A stretch of 46,631 nt of DNA from the NCBI GenBank assembly GCA_017439425.1, contig JAFSJE010000009.1:1-46631 (forward strand), given 5' to 3'. The DNA comes from Oscillospiraceae bacterium. Lineage in GTDB: Bacteria; Bacillota; Clostridia; Oscillospirales; Oscillospiraceae. The notes under the pieces were generated by a model. It was not told where the DNA came from. It saw only the letters and a list, made by a program, of their open reading frames with translations, and searched no databases. The position numbers and the translations under genes were made by a program. Shown here piece by piece: positions 1 through 8,124 of this stretch (position 1 is its first letter; each line of letters begins with the position of its first letter).

Positions 1-20
1 ACAAAGCTGCGTAAAACAAA

Positions 21-89
21 ACCGCAGACTTTGGCCTGCCGCTAAGCGGCTTGCCAAAATCTGCGGTGCCACAGAGCCTCGGCTCTGTG
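21..89. repeat. Two adjacent hairpins, possible terminator
   Basis: A long inverted repeat (arms 21-28/60-67 and 30-35/53-58, with an inner GCCGC-TAA-GCGGC at 38-50) is followed directly by a second perfect 9-bp-arm hairpin at 70-89. A T-rich run (ACTTTCTTTT) follows. The paired hairpins could terminate a gene to the left of the window or form part of a structured intergenic element. No coding signal is seen here. Confidence 0.5.
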
Positions 90-181
90 AACTTTCTTTT
101 AATTATTTCACTGTCTACTTGACGGGGTGCAGTTCATTTTGCCGGAAAGGGCTCAAAAATATATTCAATTTCTTATCAGCT

Positions 182-424
182 TTATTTTATCTCCTGCTCA
201 AGACCGCAGAACAGATCAGATGCGAAGAAATCCTGTATAGTGATTCCAAGACCGTCGCAAAGCTTTTTGATTGTGGCAACTGTGGCGCTGTTATTTCTTC
301 CGCTTACGATATTGTTTACCGTAGATTGTGTTACGCCGCTCATATCTGAGAGCTTATTGATAGTTATATCGCGCTCACGGCATAGCTCTATAATCCGCTC
401 TCTGACTGCCTGACCTATGTTCAT
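182..424 (-). CDS. Small XRE/Cro-family transcriptional regulator
   Basis: This 80-residue protein is a single helix-turn-helix domain. The recognition region around residues 20-42 (ITINKLSDMSGVTQSTVNNI) is the classic XRE pattern, with a serine/threonine-rich recognition helix. The ATG at 424 is preferred over an in-frame GTG nine bases upstream: AAGGAG lies at a good distance from the ATG, while the GTG overlaps that ribosome site. Single-domain XRE proteins of this size usually act as dimeric repressors of their own or a divergent promoter. A twin palindrome at 475-508, between this gene and the divergent fragment at 526, is the obvious candidate operator. The start codon is also inside an inverted repeat. 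Family call is secure; the regulated target is inferred. Confidence 0.88.
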   Translation of the reverse strand: MNIGQAVRERIIELCRERDITINKLSDMSGVTQSTVNNIVSGRNNSATVATIKKLCDGLGITIQDFFASDLFCGLEQEIK

Positions 425-457
425 GGGTATCACTCCTTATAGGCAAATGATACCCAT
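423..457 (-). promoter_or_regulatory. Inverted repeat enclosing the RBS and start of the XRE gene
   Basis: ATGGGTATCA at 423-432 and TGATACCCAT at 448-457 are perfect 10-bp complements separated by 15 bases. In the mRNA the start AUG lies within one arm and the AAGGAG ribosome site lies in the loop next to it. The stem could limit translation of the repressor, or the DNA palindrome could be a protein-binding site. Both readings are inferred. Confidence 0.5.
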
Positions 458-474
458 TTGCTCTTGAAAAGATT

Positions 475-508
475 AACTCTTTTGAGTTAAAATAAACTCA
501 AAAGAGTT
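475..508. promoter_or_regulatory. Twin palindromic operator in a divergent intergenic region
   Basis: Two 14-bp palindromes, AACTC-TTTT-GAGTT (475-488) and AACTC-AAAA-GAGTT (495-508), are reverse complements of each other with centres exactly 20 bp apart, about two helical turns. They overlap a possible rightward promoter (TTGAGT 482-487, 17 bases, AGTTAT 505-510). The location between an XRE repressor gene and a divergent gene start, and the same-face spacing, fit a two-site repressor operator. Confidence 0.65.
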
Positions 509-525
509 ATTTCTGGAGGCAGCAT

Positions 526-645
526 ATGCAACACAAGATCTGCTTTTTCATCGGACATCACGATGCGCCAGAAACGATATTACCTCTGATTTATGAGGCG
601 GTAGAGCGGCATATTACGGAATACGGAGTCAGCGAATTTATATAA
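526..645 (+). pseudogene. N-terminal stump of a SLOG/DUF1273-like protein
   Basis: A 39-codon reading frame has a good ribosome site (TGGAGG) seven bases before its ATG. The translation has the opening of the SLOG/YpsA-like family: a hydrophobic strand, then FFIGHHDAPETILPLI, then a helix and GVSEFI, where the glycine-rich next strand should begin. It stops there, so nearly all of the usual fold of well over 100 residues is missing. It is probably the surviving 5' end of a gene lost by deletion. The family call rests on motif memory, not a search. Confidence 0.5.
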
Positions 646-722
646 CAACAGTTTGACAAATCAGCGAACAAATCTTCGCCAATTCGAGGAATAATAATAT
701 TTCACCAAATCAAAGAAAACTC

Positions 723-751
723 TTGATAACAGCCGGAAAGTAATATAAAAT
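723..751 (+). promoter_or_regulatory. Sigma-A type promoter before the AAA stump
   Basis: TTGATA (723-728) and TAAAAT (746-751) are separated by 17 bases and lie 20 bases before the ATG at 772, which also has a GAGGA ribosome site. The promoter seems intact although the gene it serves is broken. Confidence 0.5.
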
Positions 752-771
752 AAAATTATGAGGATAACCCG

Positions 772-925
772 ATGTCATACAAAGCAAGAGTTATAGACGA
801 AGCAATCGAGCGCCGATTAAAAAATAAGGGTGCAATTCTTGTCGAAGGTGCAAAGTGGTGCGGCAAAACCACGACATGTGAACAGCATGCTGCGAGCGTG
901 CTTTATATGAGTGACCCGGACCGTG
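772..925 (+). pseudogene. N-terminal stump of an AAA ATPase (AAA_14/DUF4143 type)
   Basis: The first ~50 codons encode a typical AAA_14 opening: an ID-helix, then KGAILVEGAKWCGKTTT with a complete Walker A motif (GAKWCGKT), then ASVLYMSDPDR. These proteins normally continue for about 400 residues with Walker B and a DUF4143 tail. Here the similarity ends abruptly near 925 and the frame runs to a stop at 1128 through sequence that encodes something else in another frame. Start and ribosome site are intact. It is a fusion scar and is unlikely to be functional. Confidence 0.6.
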
Positions 926-928
926 TCA

Positions 929-1036
929 GACAGAGCGGTTGCGCTGGCCGCTGTAATAACGGTGGGCTTTATTGTCGCAATAAACGCCTTCGCGCTCAGA
1001 AATATCAAATATCTCAAGCTGACGGACGTTCAGTGA
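929..1036 (+). pseudogene. C-terminal remnant of an FtsX-type ABC permease
   Basis: In a different frame from the AAA stump, about 34 codons encode a membrane segment (AVALAAVITVGFIVAINAFA) followed by LRNIKYLKLTDVQ and a stop. This is the typical end of FtsX-family permeases: last membrane helix, then a short basic tail. A terminator follows immediately. The rest of the gene is missing. It is not the tail of the intact permease at 1866-4319, which ends differently, so a second exporter gene once lay here. Confidence 0.55.
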
Positions 1037-1037
1037 G

Positions 1038-1068
1038 AAAAGCAGGAGTGACATTCTCCTGCTTTTTT
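1038..1068 (+). terminator. Intrinsic terminator after the permease remnant
   Basis: AGCAGGAG (1041-1048) and CTCCTGCT (1056-1063) form a perfect stem with a 7-base loop. Flanking A and T runs extend the pairing and give the U-tract. Confidence 0.75.
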
Positions 1069-1104
1069 GCCATAATTTTGGCAATGACAAAAGCTTGGCA
1101 AAGG

Positions 1105-1134
1105 TTGAATATAGCATATCCGCTATGATATTAT
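1105..1134 (+). promoter_or_regulatory. Possible promoter of the export operon
   Basis: TTGAAT (1105-1110) and TATTAT (1129-1134) are 18 bases apart, 37 bases before the first gene at 1171. A second TATAAT at 1151-1156 has no good -35 partner. Confidence 0.35.
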
Positions 1135-1170
1135 GATAAAAGAGATTTTGTATAATCGGATGGGAAAGAT

Positions 1171-1872
1171 ATGGCGTTTGTAGAATTTCGTGACGTTAAA
1201 AAGGTTTACGATATGTCGCCCGTGCGTATTGAGGCGCTCAGCGGCGTCAATTTCGTCATCGAAAAGGGCGAAATCTGCGTTATAGTCGGCGCGTCCGGCG
1301 CGGGAAAGACGACGCTTCTCAACATTCTCGGAGGAATGGACTTTCTGACCTCCGGCTCGGTTACACTGGATGGCAAGCGTATATCCGATTACGACAAGCG
1401 ATCCCTTACGGAATACCGCAGACTTGACGTGGGCTTTGTGTTTCAGTTTTATAACCTCATACCGAACCTGACAGCCGTTGAAAACGTGGAGATAGCGGCG
1501 CGGCTGTGCCGCGAGCCGATGGATTCGCACACTGTACTTCAAAAGGTCGGACTCGGGGACAGATGCGATAATTTCCCGGCGCAGCTCTCCGGAGGCGAGC
1601 AGCAGCGGGTCGCCATCGCTCGGGCGATAGTCAAACGCCCGAAGCTTATACTTTGCGACGAGCCCACCGGAGCCCTTGACTACAACACGGGAAAAACCGT
1701 GCTGCAGTTTTTGCAGGATACGGCGAAGCGCGAGGGCATGACGGCGGTCATAATAACCCACAACACCGCGATAACGGCTATGGCGGACAGGGTAATAAGT
1801 CTCAGAAGCGGAAAGGTGGACAGAGTTACCCTTAACGAAAAGCCGGCGCGAGCGGATGAACTGGAATGGTAG
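1171..1872 (+). CDS. ABC transporter ATPase, MacB/LolD type
   Basis: This 233-residue nucleotide-binding protein should energise the FtsX-type permease encoded next. All ABC motifs are intact: Walker A GASGAGKT (40-47), Q-loop FQFYNLIPN (Q92), signature LSGGEQQR (139-146), Walker [13 protein letters not shown] (159-170, catalytic E164) and switch H197. The TAVENV stretch after the Q-loop and the DEPTGALD box are typical of the MacB/LolD/FtsE group, which drives export or mechanotransmission rather than substrate import. The gene overlaps the permease start by seven bases, indicating coupled translation. The ribosome site (GGGAAAG) is only moderate. Substrate is unknown; antimicrobial peptide or lipoprotein-type cargo is common in this group. 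Confidence 0.93.
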   Translation: MAFVEFRDVKKVYDMSPVRIEALSGVNFVIEKGEICVIVGASGAGKTTLLNILGGMDFLTSGSVTLDGKRISDYDKRSLTEYRRLDVGFVFQFYNLIPNLTAVENVEIAARLCREPMDSHTVLQKVGLGDRCDNFPAQLSGGEQQRVAIARAIVKRPKLILCDEPTGALDYNTGKTVLQFLQDTAKREGMTAVIITHNTAITAMADRVISLRSGKVDRVTLNEKPARADELEW

Positions 1873-4319
1873 CCATGCTGAAATTAGCACTGAGAGATAT
1901 TAAGGCGGGCTTCGGCCGGTGGATGTCGATTTTTATAATCACAGCCCTCGGCATGGGCTTTATGGTCGGACTTTCGGAGTGCCAGCCATCAATGCTTCGC
2001 AGCTACGGCGAGTACCTCGAAAAGACCGCCCTTTTCGACTGGCGGGCTATCTCAAACGTCGGGTTTGATGAGAATGACGCCGAGGAAATCGCGTCGGTGC
2101 GCGGCATACGCGCCTGTGAGGGCGCGATTCAGCTCGATGCACTCTGCATCGGCGACGGCGGCAGCGACGAGGTCATGCGCTTTCACTCCTTAACGGAGAA
2201 CGTAAACCGCGTGCATCTGCTTTACGGGCGTATGCCCGCCTCGCCGGATGAGTGCCTTGCGGACTCCAAGCGCTACGGGGAGGCTGACCTCGGCTCAAAA
2301 GTCCGCATTTCCGAATCAAACGAACCCGAGCGCCTCGACAACTTCTTGCGCCGCGAATACACGGTCGTCGGAGTATGTGAAAGCCCGATTTATATCCACT
2401 GGGAGCGCGGGAACACCTCGCTCGGAAGCGGAACCGTAAGAAACTTCATATTCATACCGCGTGAGGGCTTCAAGCTCGAGAGGTTTACGGAGCTGTATAT
2501 CAAGCTTGAAACCGAAGCTGAAATCTACTCCGAGTCCTATGACCGCATATTGCGAATCACCGAGCGCCGCTTCCGCGACTATGCCGATACAATGCTCAGG
2601 GAGAAGTTTGACGAGTACGTTGCTTCCGGCGGCGAAGTACCGGAGGGCGTGGATGGGCCGGAGTTTTATCTTATGAGCCGCAAGCAGAATCTCGGATACG
2701 CGGGCTTTGAAAACGACACCGGCATAGTGACCGGCGTTGCGAAAGTATTTCCCGTTTTCTTCTTCCTCGTTGCCGCGCTTGTGGCGATAACAACGGTTAC
2801 GCGGCTCGTTGAGGAACAGCGCACGGAGCTCGGCATTCTGATGGCGACGGGCTATTCCGGCGCCGCGATAGCATTGAGATTTCTTATCTACACCGCTCTT
2901 GCATCGCTCGGCGGCTGTATAACCGGCTTTATTGCCGGCTCAGCGGCAGTGCCGTGGATAATATGGAAAGTGTACAGCATGGTGTATAAATTCGGCGAAC
3001 TCAGGTACAGTGTGGATTGGACTTTGGGCGGCGCTGTTACGGCTGTGTATGTTCTTATGAGCTGTGCCGCGTCGCTGTGGGCGGTGCGATCGTCGCTTCT
3101 TGCCACTCCCGCCGAGCTTCTCCTGCCGAAGCCGCCGAAGAGCGGAAAGCGGGTTGCACTGGAACGCGCGGCATGGCTTTGGAATAGACTTGACCCTTCA
3201 AAAAGAGCCTCTGTGCGAAATCTGTTTCTCTATAAACAGCGCCTGTTTATGATGGTGCTCGGAATATCGGGATGCGTTGCGCTTATGGTTGCGGGCGGAG
3301 GCATCAGCGATACGATCCGTGGCATCGCAGGCGAGCAGTTTGAAAAGGTTTCACTCTATCAGTACGTTATAACGCTCACTAAGCCGGTTGACGGCTCACT
3401 TATAGCCGAGCTTAAAGCCGCAGCGGGCGGCGGGCTTATGCTCTGCGAGCCGGTATATGAGGGCGCGATGGAAATTGAAGTCGGTGAAACAGTAAAAAGC
3501 GTCACTGTCGTTGCGGCTGAGCGCGAGGACAGCCTTGACGGACTTGTGGATTTCCACTCCGGCTCAAGAAAGCTGATGAGTCCGAAGAAGGGCGAAGCGC
3601 TTATCTGCGCAAAGCTCGCTGAATCGCTCTCAATCTCTATCGGGGACACCATCACTCTGTTTGACGGCGACAGAAACGCGCTCACCGTCCGCGTCAGCGG
3701 AATATTTGACAATTACTTCTTCAATTATATCTTTATCTCCGAGTCAACGCTGAAGGACCAGTGGGGCGAGGCGCCGGAGATGAAAACGATCTATGCCCGC
3801 GAAACGCCCGGCTCAGATATCCATGCGGTCGCGGCGAAGCTTCTCGATTGCGGCGGAGTGCTGACGGTCACCGTTTCTGACGATGTGCGCGGCAGGGTGG
3901 ACAGCATGCTCAGAAGCATGGACTATATCGTGTGGTTTACGATTATCTGTTCGGCGGCGCTTTCGTTTACGGTGCTGTATAATCTCACGAACATCAACAT
4001 CCTCGAGCGCATACGCGAGATCGCAACGGTCAAGGTGCTCGGCTTCCGAAAAAACGAGACAAACGCTTTTGTATTTGCCGAGAACCTGGCGCTTACCGCG
4101 CTCGGCACTCTATTCGGACTGCCGCTCGGTACCGTTCTGCACAGCACGGTTATAGATAAAATCAACATCGATCTCATACATTTTGACCTTTATATTGCAC
4201 CGAAAAGCTATATCAGCGCGGTTTTTTTCACTTTTTTGTTCGTAATTGCCGTGGACGCATTTATGGCGCTGCGGCTTGAAAAAATACACATGGCGGAAGC
4301 GCTTAAATCCAAGGAATAA
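1866..4319 (+). CDS. Large FtsX/MacB-like ABC permease
   Basis: This 817-residue membrane protein is the partner of the upstream ATPase. An N-terminal membrane helix (about 18-37) precedes a long extracytoplasmic segment. A first FtsX domain follows (about 294-415, three helices, with TRLVEEQRTELGILMATG as its cytoplasmic hallmark). Another helix at about 458-478 starts a second half with its own outer domain and a C-terminal FtsX domain (about 690-810, ILERIREIATVKVLGF). This duplicated layout with large outer loops is the Gram-positive single-polypeptide permease type. An alternative ATG at 1875 would remove three residues. It acts in the cytoplasmic membrane; cargo unknown. Confidence 0.9.
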   Translation: MVAMLKLALRDIKAGFGRWMSIFIITALGMGFMVGLSECQPSMLRSYGEYLEKTALFDWRAISNVGFDENDAEEIASVRGIRACEGAIQLDALCIGDGGSDEVMRFHSLTENVNRVHLLYGRMPASPDECLADSKRYGEADLGSKVRISESNEPERLDNFLRREYTVVGVCESPIYIHWERGNTSLGSGTVRNFIFIPREGFKLERFTELYIKLETEAEIYSESYDRILRITERRFRDYADTMLREKFDEYVASGGEVPEGVDGPEFYLMSRKQNLGYAGFENDTGIVTGVAKVFPVFFFLVAALVAITTVTRLVEEQRTELGILMATGYSGAAIALRFLIYTALASLGGCITGFIAGSAAVPWIIWKVYSMVYKFGELRYSVDWTLGGAVTAVYVLMSCAASLWAVRSSLLATPAELLLPKPPKSGKRVALERAAWLWNRLDPSKRASVRNLFLYKQRLFMMVLGISGCVALMVAGGGISDTIRGIAGEQFEKVSLYQYVITLTKPVDGSLIAELKAAAGGGLMLCEPVYEGAMEIEVGETVKSVTVVAAEREDSLDGLVDFHSGSRKLMSPKKGEALICAKLAESLSISIGDTITLFDGDRNALTVRVSGIFDNYFFNYIFISESTLKDQWGEAPEMKTIYARETPGSDIHAVAAKLLDCGGVLTVTVSDDVRGRVDSMLRSMDYIVWFTIICSAALSFTVLYNLTNINILERIREIATVKVLGFRKNETNAFVFAENLALTALGTLFGLPLGTVLHSTVIDKINIDLIHFDLYIAPKSYISAVFFTFLFVIAVDAFMALRLEKIHMAEALKSKE

Positions 4320-4335
4320 GGAAAGGGGAATGACT

Positions 4336-6252
4336 ATGTATTGCGGTTATTGCGGATCGAAAATTGATGACGGCGCAAAATTCTGCGTAAACTGCGGCGC
4401 AAAGGTGGAGGAGGAAGCTCCCGCTGCCGAGGAACCGAGGATTACGGTGCCGCAGAACCCGGCGCAGCCTCAGCAGTATAATCCACAGCCTCAGCAGCAG
4501 TATTGGCAGCAGCCACAGGCGCCTCAGATGCCGCCTCAGTGGCAGCCACAGCCTCAGTGGCAGCCACAGCCTCAGTGGCAGCCTCAGCCTGTCCCGGCAA
4601 AGAAAAAGGGCAAGGGCGGTCTTATCGCGGTGATAGCGGCGGTGGCGGCTTTGATAGTGCTCGCTGTGATCTTTGTGCCGAAGCTTTTAGGCGGTGGCTT
4701 GCCGAGCATCGGCGGCCCGGCGGAGATAGACAATACCTCCGCGCTCAAAAAAGCCGAAACACCCGAGGAGTATTATCAGATAGTCGAGCGCTCCGCCGTT
4801 AATTCCCTCTCGGGAACTGTCAGCTCAGCCTATGATAACTTTGTTGACGGCAGCGTTGTGACCGAGGATCAGAGCGTTTCCGGCGAGTTGGAGATTGAGC
4901 TTGGAAACGAAGGCAGAGCGATAATAGTGGATCTGCTCGGTGAGGGAATTGACGAAATCAAGCCCGGCGACGATTTTTCGTGGCTTAAAAACCTTAAGGT
5001 AGCTTATGAAGTCAACCGCAAGGACGGGCGCGGCAGCCTGAGCGCGAAGTTCGGCGTAAACGGCGCCGATATCACCTCGGCTGACGGCATCACCGACTCG
5101 GAGCAGGGGCTGACCTGGCTCAGAATCCCGGATCTAGCCGACAGCTATCTGGAGCTTGACAGCGAGGATATAGACCTTGACAGATTCAATTTCAGTTTTG
5201 CCGATATCATAAGCGGCATTCTGGACGGAGACATGGAGTCTGACGAGATAAATGCCGTTTCCAAGGCTCTGCCGGACTCAGCTACGCTCGATAAGCTCCT
5301 TAAGAAGTACCTCGAGGCCGCGGTTGAGTGCATCGACACCGTCGATAAGAATACAGAATCGCTCTATGCCGGCAGCGTAAGCGAGGAGTATAACGTTCTT
5401 GACATCGTCATAGACAGCGAGGCGGCAAAGAAGCTCTGTGAAAAGCTCATGCCCATGATGAAGGAGGACGAGGACCTCAGAAAAATCATCATAGAAATCG
5501 CGAAAGCGAACGACAAAGACGGAGAAGAGCAGTATGATGAGTTCATTTCCAATCTGGACGATACACTCAACGACCTCGACTCCGTAGATGAAAAGATGGA
5601 GTATGACGTTATGATGACGGTCTACTCCGACGATAAGGGCGTCGTTCACGGCAGAATCGTAGATTTCGGAGACAATCATATCGAGATACTGATGCCGGAG
5701 AACAAGTCGGACGTCGGACTCAGCATCTATATTGTCAAGGACGGAGAGGATGTGCTTCTCATCACCGGTTCCGGCGAGAGAAAGGGCGACAAGCTCACGA
5801 TGGAGCTTGACCTAACCGTTCAGGATAAGTATTTCGGCACCGTTACTCTCGACGGCTTTGACGACAGGCAGTTTAAGGCGGGCAACCTTGTCGGCGGAAT
5901 CGGGTTCAAGCCGTCAAGAGAGCTTTTTGACTTCGATGATGAGGATATGCCGGAGGTGATCAAGAGCCTTCTTGAGGACGTGGAACTCATATTCGACCTC
6001 AACGTCGTTAAGACCAAGACCGATATAAAGCTCACCGTTCTCACCGACGGCAAAACGATTCTTACAGGGAAGCTCACCGCCAACACCGGCGGAGCAAAGA
6101 GCGTCGGCACTGCGAGCGGCATTTCACCTGACGAATGGAAGGACGAGGTTACGCTCGATTCTCTCGAAAAGCTCGTTGCAAAGCTCGAAAAGGCGGGCGT
6201 TCCGACAGAGTACACAGACAGGATCGACGAAGCGCTCGAGGACAGCTTCTGA
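4336..6252 (+). CDS. Zinc-ribbon membrane protein with large outer domain
   Basis: The 638-residue protein begins with a compact zinc ribbon (C3-x2-C6-x10-C17-x2-C20). A Gln/Pro-rich linker (about 35-88) with three QWQPQP repeats follows, then a basic patch and one membrane helix (about 95-118), and roughly 520 residues of acidic, presumably extracytoplasmic sequence. The ATG at 4336 is chosen because AGGGG ends seven bases before it and zinc ribbons of this type start at MxC; another ATG at 4330 is too close. The gene lies 16 bases after the FtsX permease and one base before the next ATPase, so it is part of the operon and may be an accessory or sensing subunit. The outer domain was not recognised. 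Confidence 0.8.
   Translation: MYCGYCGSKIDDGAKFCVNCGAKVEEEAPAAEEPRITVPQNPAQPQQYNPQPQQQYWQQPQAPQMPPQWQPQPQWQPQPQWQPQPVPAKKKGKGGLIAVIAAVAALIVLAVIFVPKLLGGGLPSIGGPAEIDNTSALKKAETPEEYYQIVERSAVNSLSGTVSSAYDNFVDGSVVTEDQSVSGELEIELGNEGRAIIVDLLGEGIDEIKPGDDFSWLKNLKVAYEVNRKDGRGSLSAKFGVNGADITSADGITDSEQGLTWLRIPDLADSYLELDSEDIDLDRFNFSFADIISGILDGDMESDEINAVSKALPDSATLDKLLKKYLEAAVECIDTVDKNTESLYAGSVSEEYNVLDIVIDSEAAKKLCEKLMPMMKEDEDLRKIIIEIAKANDKDGEEQYDEFISNLDDTLNDLDSVDEKMEYDVMMTVYSDDKGVVHGRIVDFGDNHIEILMPENKSDVGLSIYIVKDGEDVLLITGSGERKGDKLTMELDLTVQDKYFGTVTLDGFDDRQFKAGNLVGGIGFKPSRELFDFDDEDMPEVIKSLLEDVELIFDLNVVKTKTDIKLTVLTDGKTILTGKLTANTGGAKSVGTASGISPDEWKDEVTLDSLEKLVAKLEKAGVPTEYTDRIDEALEDSF
4537..4590 (+). repeat. Three 18-bp tandem repeats in the linker
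   Basis: CAGTGGCAGCCACAGCCT occurs at 4537-4554 and 4555-4572, and again with one base change at 4573-4590. It encodes QWQPQP three times in the cytoplasmic Gln/Pro linker between zinc ribbon and membrane helix. Copy number could vary by slippage without breaking the frame. Confidence 0.9.
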
Positions 6253-6253
6253 T

Positions 6254-6928
6254 ATGACGGCCGAGATAAAGGGCATAGAAAAAAGCTACGGCAAAAAAAG
6301 CGTGCTCCGCGGGGTTTCATTCTCCGCGGAGCGCGGCGACGCCGTCGCCATAATCGGGGGAAACGGGAGAGGCAAAAGCACTCTCCTAAAGTGTCTTGCG
6401 GGCATTTTGCGGCCGGATGCGGGCTCGTTTATGTGGGAGGGGGCGGAATTACTGCGCTCCCGGGAGCTTAAGAGCCTCGTTTCCTACGTTCCTCAGGGCA
6501 CTCCTCTTATAGAAGAGCTCTCTGCCCGCGACAATCTCAGACTATGGTACTCGCGCGGGGAGATGGAGCTTTCGCTCGAAAAGGGACTACTGCGCGACCT
6601 CGGAATCGGCGAGTTTCTGAAAACCCGGGCGTCAAGGCTCTCAATCGGGATGCGAAAGCGGCTTACGATCGCCTGCGCGATAGCACGCGATCCGCAGATA
6701 ATACTGCTCGATGAGCCGACCGCGTCGCTCGATATAGCCGCAAGGGAGCGCCTATGGCAGTTTTTTGACGCACATTGTGCCCGCGGCGGCGTCATGATCC
6801 TCGTGACCCACGAGCTGCGCGATATCGAGCGTTCCTCAAAAACCCTTATTCTCAGAAACGGACTTGCTGAGGAATATAACTTCTCAGGCGATTACACGGC
6901 GCTCGCCGAGGCGATGGAATGGTCATGA
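6254..6928 (+). CDS. ABC-2 type transporter ATPase (CcmA-like)
   Basis: This 224-residue ATPase is the nucleotide-binding subunit for the two ABC-2 permeases that follow. Walker A is GGNGRGKST (35-43), the signature is the degenerate LSIGMRKR (129-136), Walker B is IILLDEPTASLD (149-160) and the switch histidine is H186. The LSxGM(R/K) signature is the CcmA/ABC-2 exporter type, distinct from the LSGGEQQR of the operon's first ATPase. The ATG at 6254 lies one base after the zinc-ribbon gene's stop and begins the conserved first strand. The ribosome site is weak, so translation is probably coupled. It overlaps the next gene by ten bases. Confidence 0.92.
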   Translation: MTAEIKGIEKSYGKKSVLRGVSFSAERGDAVAIIGGNGRGKSTLLKCLAGILRPDAGSFMWEGAELLRSRELKSLVSYVPQGTPLIEELSARDNLRLWYSRGEMELSLEKGLLRDLGIGEFLKTRASRLSIGMRKRLTIACAIARDPQIILLDEPTASLDIAARERLWQFFDAHCARGGVMILVTHELRDIERSSKTLILRNGLAEEYNFSGDYTALAEAMEWS

Positions 6929-8124
6929 GAATGCTGCTGATTTACATAATCCTGCAATCAAAGCGCCTGCTGAGTCTTTTGCCGAGGCTTCTTATCGGGA
7001 CGGTTGCGGTAGTTATCGCAGGCGCGCTTGCTGCCGGACTTGTATCCGGCGTGCGTGCGGGCGATGAATCGCGCGTCAAGACCCGCATAGGCGTGGTTTA
7101 TGACGAGGGCGACAGCTATGCGCGGGCGGGCGTCGGCGCGCTCAGGCACTTTGACAGCTCAAGAAACGAGGCTGAGTTCATTGCCATGGACGAGGCTCAG
7201 GCAAAAGCAGGACTGATCGACGGGTCACTGACCGCTTATCTCTATATCCCCGGCGACTTTTTCACAACAATGTATTCGGATGACATTAATCCGATGCGTT
7301 TTGTTACGCTCTCGGGCAGCGCCGGACTCGATACGCGTTTGCTCACGGAGATGGCGGAGAGTATTGTGCGCCTTATGGCTGAAACGCAGGCGGCGGAGTA
7401 TGGCGCCGTGGAATATGCAAGGGAGAACTTTCCCGATTCCAACCCATACGAGGGCTACGACGACCTCATTGACCGCTATTTTGCGGCGGTGCTCGACAGG
7501 GACAAGCTCTATTCCGTCGAAATCATCGGCTACAACGGCAATCTCAGCTTTGCCGGACACTTTTTCGCGGGCATAACCTTTATGCTCAGCGCTTTTTGGG
7601 GAATCGGGCTGAGCCCCTTTTTTTCCCGCCGGAGCAGAGAGCTTGGAAATATGCTCTCAGTGCGCGCACTTCCCGCGCCGCTGCAGGTCGCCGGCGAGGC
7701 GACGGTCATATTCGCGGCGCATTTTATAAACGCGGTTCTTGTTCTCGCCCTCGGCAAAGCGCTGCTTGATTTAGCCGGCGTCACAATACCGGATAAGCTT
7801 AATAATTTCGCAGCTGTCGCCGCTCTTACTGCGCTGTGCCTCAGCTCGACGGAGATGCTAATATTTGAATTAGTTCCGCTGCCTCCTGCAAGCCTGATGG
7901 CCCATTTTATAAACACAGCGGCGCAGTGCTTTACGGCGGGGTGCGTTTACCCGCGCTCGTTCTTTCCTGAGCCGCTTCGCACTATCGGCGCGCTGATGCC
8001 ATTCGGCGCCGCGATTGATTGCTATGGCGGAGGCAGCGCTCTTGCGGTGACGATTTGGGCGATACTGCTTCTTTGCCTGACGGGCGGCATCCGTCTTGCG
8101 CGTCAGAGGGGAGGGGTATCGTGA
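6919..8124 (+). CDS. ABC-2 type permease, YhgE-like, first copy
   Basis: A 401-residue membrane protein with the layout of ABC-2 membrane type-3 permeases: one N-terminal helix (about 24-45), a long outer domain (about 46-205, opening with TRIGVVYDEGD), then a group of about five helices to the C-terminus. It overlaps the ATPase gene by ten bases and the second permease by four (GTGA). It most likely forms a heterodimer with the next protein. The class includes drug, antibiotic and peptide exporters; no substrate can be read from the sequence. Confidence 0.8.
   Translation: MVMRMLLIYIILQSKRLLSLLPRLLIGTVAVVIAGALAAGLVSGVRAGDESRVKTRIGVVYDEGDSYARAGVGALRHFDSSRNEAEFIAMDEAQAKAGLIDGSLTAYLYIPGDFFTTMYSDDINPMRFVTLSGSAGLDTRLLTEMAESIVRLMAETQAAEYGAVEYARENFPDSNPYEGYDDLIDRYFAAVLDRDKLYSVEIIGYNGNLSFAGHFFAGITFMLSAFWGIGLSPFFSRRSRELGNMLSVRALPAPLQVAGEATVIFAAHFINAVLVLALGKALLDLAGVTIPDKLNNFAAVAALTALCLSSTEMLIFELVPLPPASLMAHFINTAAQCFTAGCVYPRSFFPEPLRTIGALMPFGAAIDCYGGGSALAVTIWAILLLCLTGGIRLARQRGGVS

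Noticed and set aside
119-349. 76-codon plus-strand frame
   Set aside because: Antisense to the XRE regulator gene, without ribosome site.
653-660. TTGACA as a promoter -35 box
   Set aside because: No acceptable -10 lies 16-18 bases downstream; the TTGATA/TAAAAT pair at 723-751 is better placed.
1123-1890. Minus-strand open frame of 255 codons
   Set aside because: Opposite the intact MacB-type ATPase; no ribosome site or domain.
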